Of a DNA stretch of 64,000 nucleotides, positions 63,501 through 64,000 are shown in pieces; position 1 is the stretch's first letter; every line of letters begins with the position of its first letter. This stretch comes from Amaranthus tricolor (lineage: Eukaryota; Streptophyta; Magnoliopsida; Caryophyllales; Amaranthaceae). A program made the position numbers and the translations under genes. Location: positions 22,940,109 through 23,004,108 of the forward strand of contig NC_080058.1 in assembly GCF_026212465.1 (NCBI RefSeq), written 5' to 3'. The notes below the pieces were generated by a model. The model worked only from the letters and a program-made list of their open reading frames with translations, was not told the origin of the DNA and did not search any database.

Positions 63501-64000
63501 TTGTTCTTTCTTCATCGTTCATTCTTCATTGATCTTTGATCCTTGTTCATTCTTCATCGTTCATTCTTCATTGATCATTGATGCTTGTTCATTCTCACTC
63601 GTTGATTCTTCATTGATCATTCATCCTTGTTCATTCTTCATCGTTCATTCTTCATTGATCATTGATCGTTGTTCATTCTTCATCGTTCATTCTTCAATGA
63701 TCAATCACCCTTTTCCATTCTTCATCGTTCATTCTCCAATGATCATTGATCCTTGTTCATGCTTCAACGTTCATTCTTCATTGATCATCGATCCTTGTTC
63801 CTTCTTCATCGTTGATTCTTCAATGATCAATGATCCTTGTTCATTCTTCATCGTTCATTCTTCAATGATCATTGATCCTTGTTCATTCTTCATCGTTCAT
63901 TCTTCAATGATCATTGATCCTTGTTCATTCTTCATCGTTCATTTTTCATTGATCATTGATCCTTGTTCATTCTTCATCGTTCATTCTTCATTGATCATTG
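57548..64000 (+). repeat. 6,734-bp HOR, copy 2 (cut by window end)
   Basis: 6,453 bp of this copy are visible. The two differences I noticed from copy 1 are G at 58722 where copy 1 has C at 51988, and G at 62919 where copy 1 has A at 56185. I did not align every base, so a few more may exist. The unit should end near 64281 if the period holds. Either a very recent duplication or gene conversion explains the identity; an assembly duplication is the alternative. Confidence 0.88.

Larger units (their letters stand above)
1..64000 (+). repeat. 42-bp satellite array filling the window
   Basis: Every line of the window is a variant of one 42-bp monomer, all copies in the same orientation, about 1,520 in total. 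The consensus is six 7-bp words: TTCATTG, ATCATTG, ATCCTTG, TTCATTC, TTCATCG, TTCATTC. Monomers differ mostly by one or two substitutions. Common variants are TTCAATG for word 1, ATCATTC or ATCAATC for word 2, and TTCATTT or TTCATGC in word 4. GC is about 33%, with T about half of the + strand bases. No unique spacer, mobile element or gene interrupts it. The length and nested periodicity are typical of eukaryotic heterochromatic satellites; centromeric function is possible but nothing here proves it. I do not recognise the family or species. Confidence 0.98.

Noticed and set aside
1..64000. CRISPR array
   Set aside because: There are no unique spacers. Repeat and 'spacer' are the same sequence, with a 42-bp period and 7-bp internal words.
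1..64000. Telomeric repeat
   Set aside because: The 7-bp word TTCATTS is not a known telomere motif type (no G-run), and the words differ within each monomer.
1..64000. CENP-B box as evidence of a centromere
   Set aside because: The box needs TTCG followed by A and CGGG at set spacing. The consensus has no CGGG and TTCG only as a rare variant. Centromere function stays unproven.
1..64000. Bacterial or phage origin suggested by dense GATC sites (two per monomer, 7 bp apart)
   Set aside because: GATC arises from the joins of the 7-bp words. A gene-free 64-kb satellite with HORs is not a bacterial or phage arrangement.

Overview
The whole 64-kb window is one uninterrupted satellite DNA array. 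I see no unique sequence, no transposon, no RNA gene and no credible protein gene. The basic unit is a 42-bp monomer, about 1,520 copies head to tail in one orientation. The monomer is itself six 7-bp words: TTCATTG / ATCATTG / ATCCTTG / TTCATTC / TTCATCG / TTCATTC. Consensus GC is 14 of 42 (33%). The + strand is very T-rich (21 T, 7 A, 10 C, 4 G per monomer).

An array this long, with nested higher-order repeats (HORs) and near-identical kilobase-scale copies, points to eukaryotic heterochromatin (pericentromeric, centromeric or subtelomeric) assembled from long reads. The species cannot be named from the sequence, and I do not recognise the family.

I used one diagnostic monomer as a ruler. 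It carries GTGATTC and TTGATTC in place of the fourth and sixth words, followed by a TCAATGATCAATGA head. It occurs 33 times (ATG of the following monomer at 544, 1846, 3554, 4814, 6536, 9818, 13688, 14696, 16298, 17390, 19315, 20106, 21978, 24288, 25492, 26710, 28432, 30952, 33940, 35116, 36222, 38028, 38574, 40044, 42109, 45308, 48507, 51461, 53400, 56375, 58195, 60134, 63109). Of the 32 intervals, 27 are exact multiples of 7 bp and 13 are exact multiples of 42 bp.

Layout: 1-6535 holds two copies of a ~3.0-kb HOR plus the tail of a third. 6536-13687 holds a larger HOR whose last 3.0 kb is duplicated. 13688-17389 has a 2,610-bp period. 17390-21977 is an irregular zone with a 791-bp tandem repeat. 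21978-25491 is a mixed zone. 25492-30150 repeats the arrangement of 3554-8260 about 21.9 kb away. 27640-32660 is a 2,520-bp tandem pair. 33940-40043 has short shuffled blocks. About 40630-50080 is a 3,199-bp HOR. 50814-64000 is a 6,734-bp HOR in two copies (the second cut by the window end) with only two differences noticed.

Many long forward open frames exist (up to 1,013 codons), but they follow from 42 being divisible by 3 and one frame of the monomer lacking a stop. They are not annotated as genes. The window's interest lies in its nested architecture (7 bp, 42 bp, 0.5-3.2 kb, 6.7 kb) and the recombination history recorded in it.
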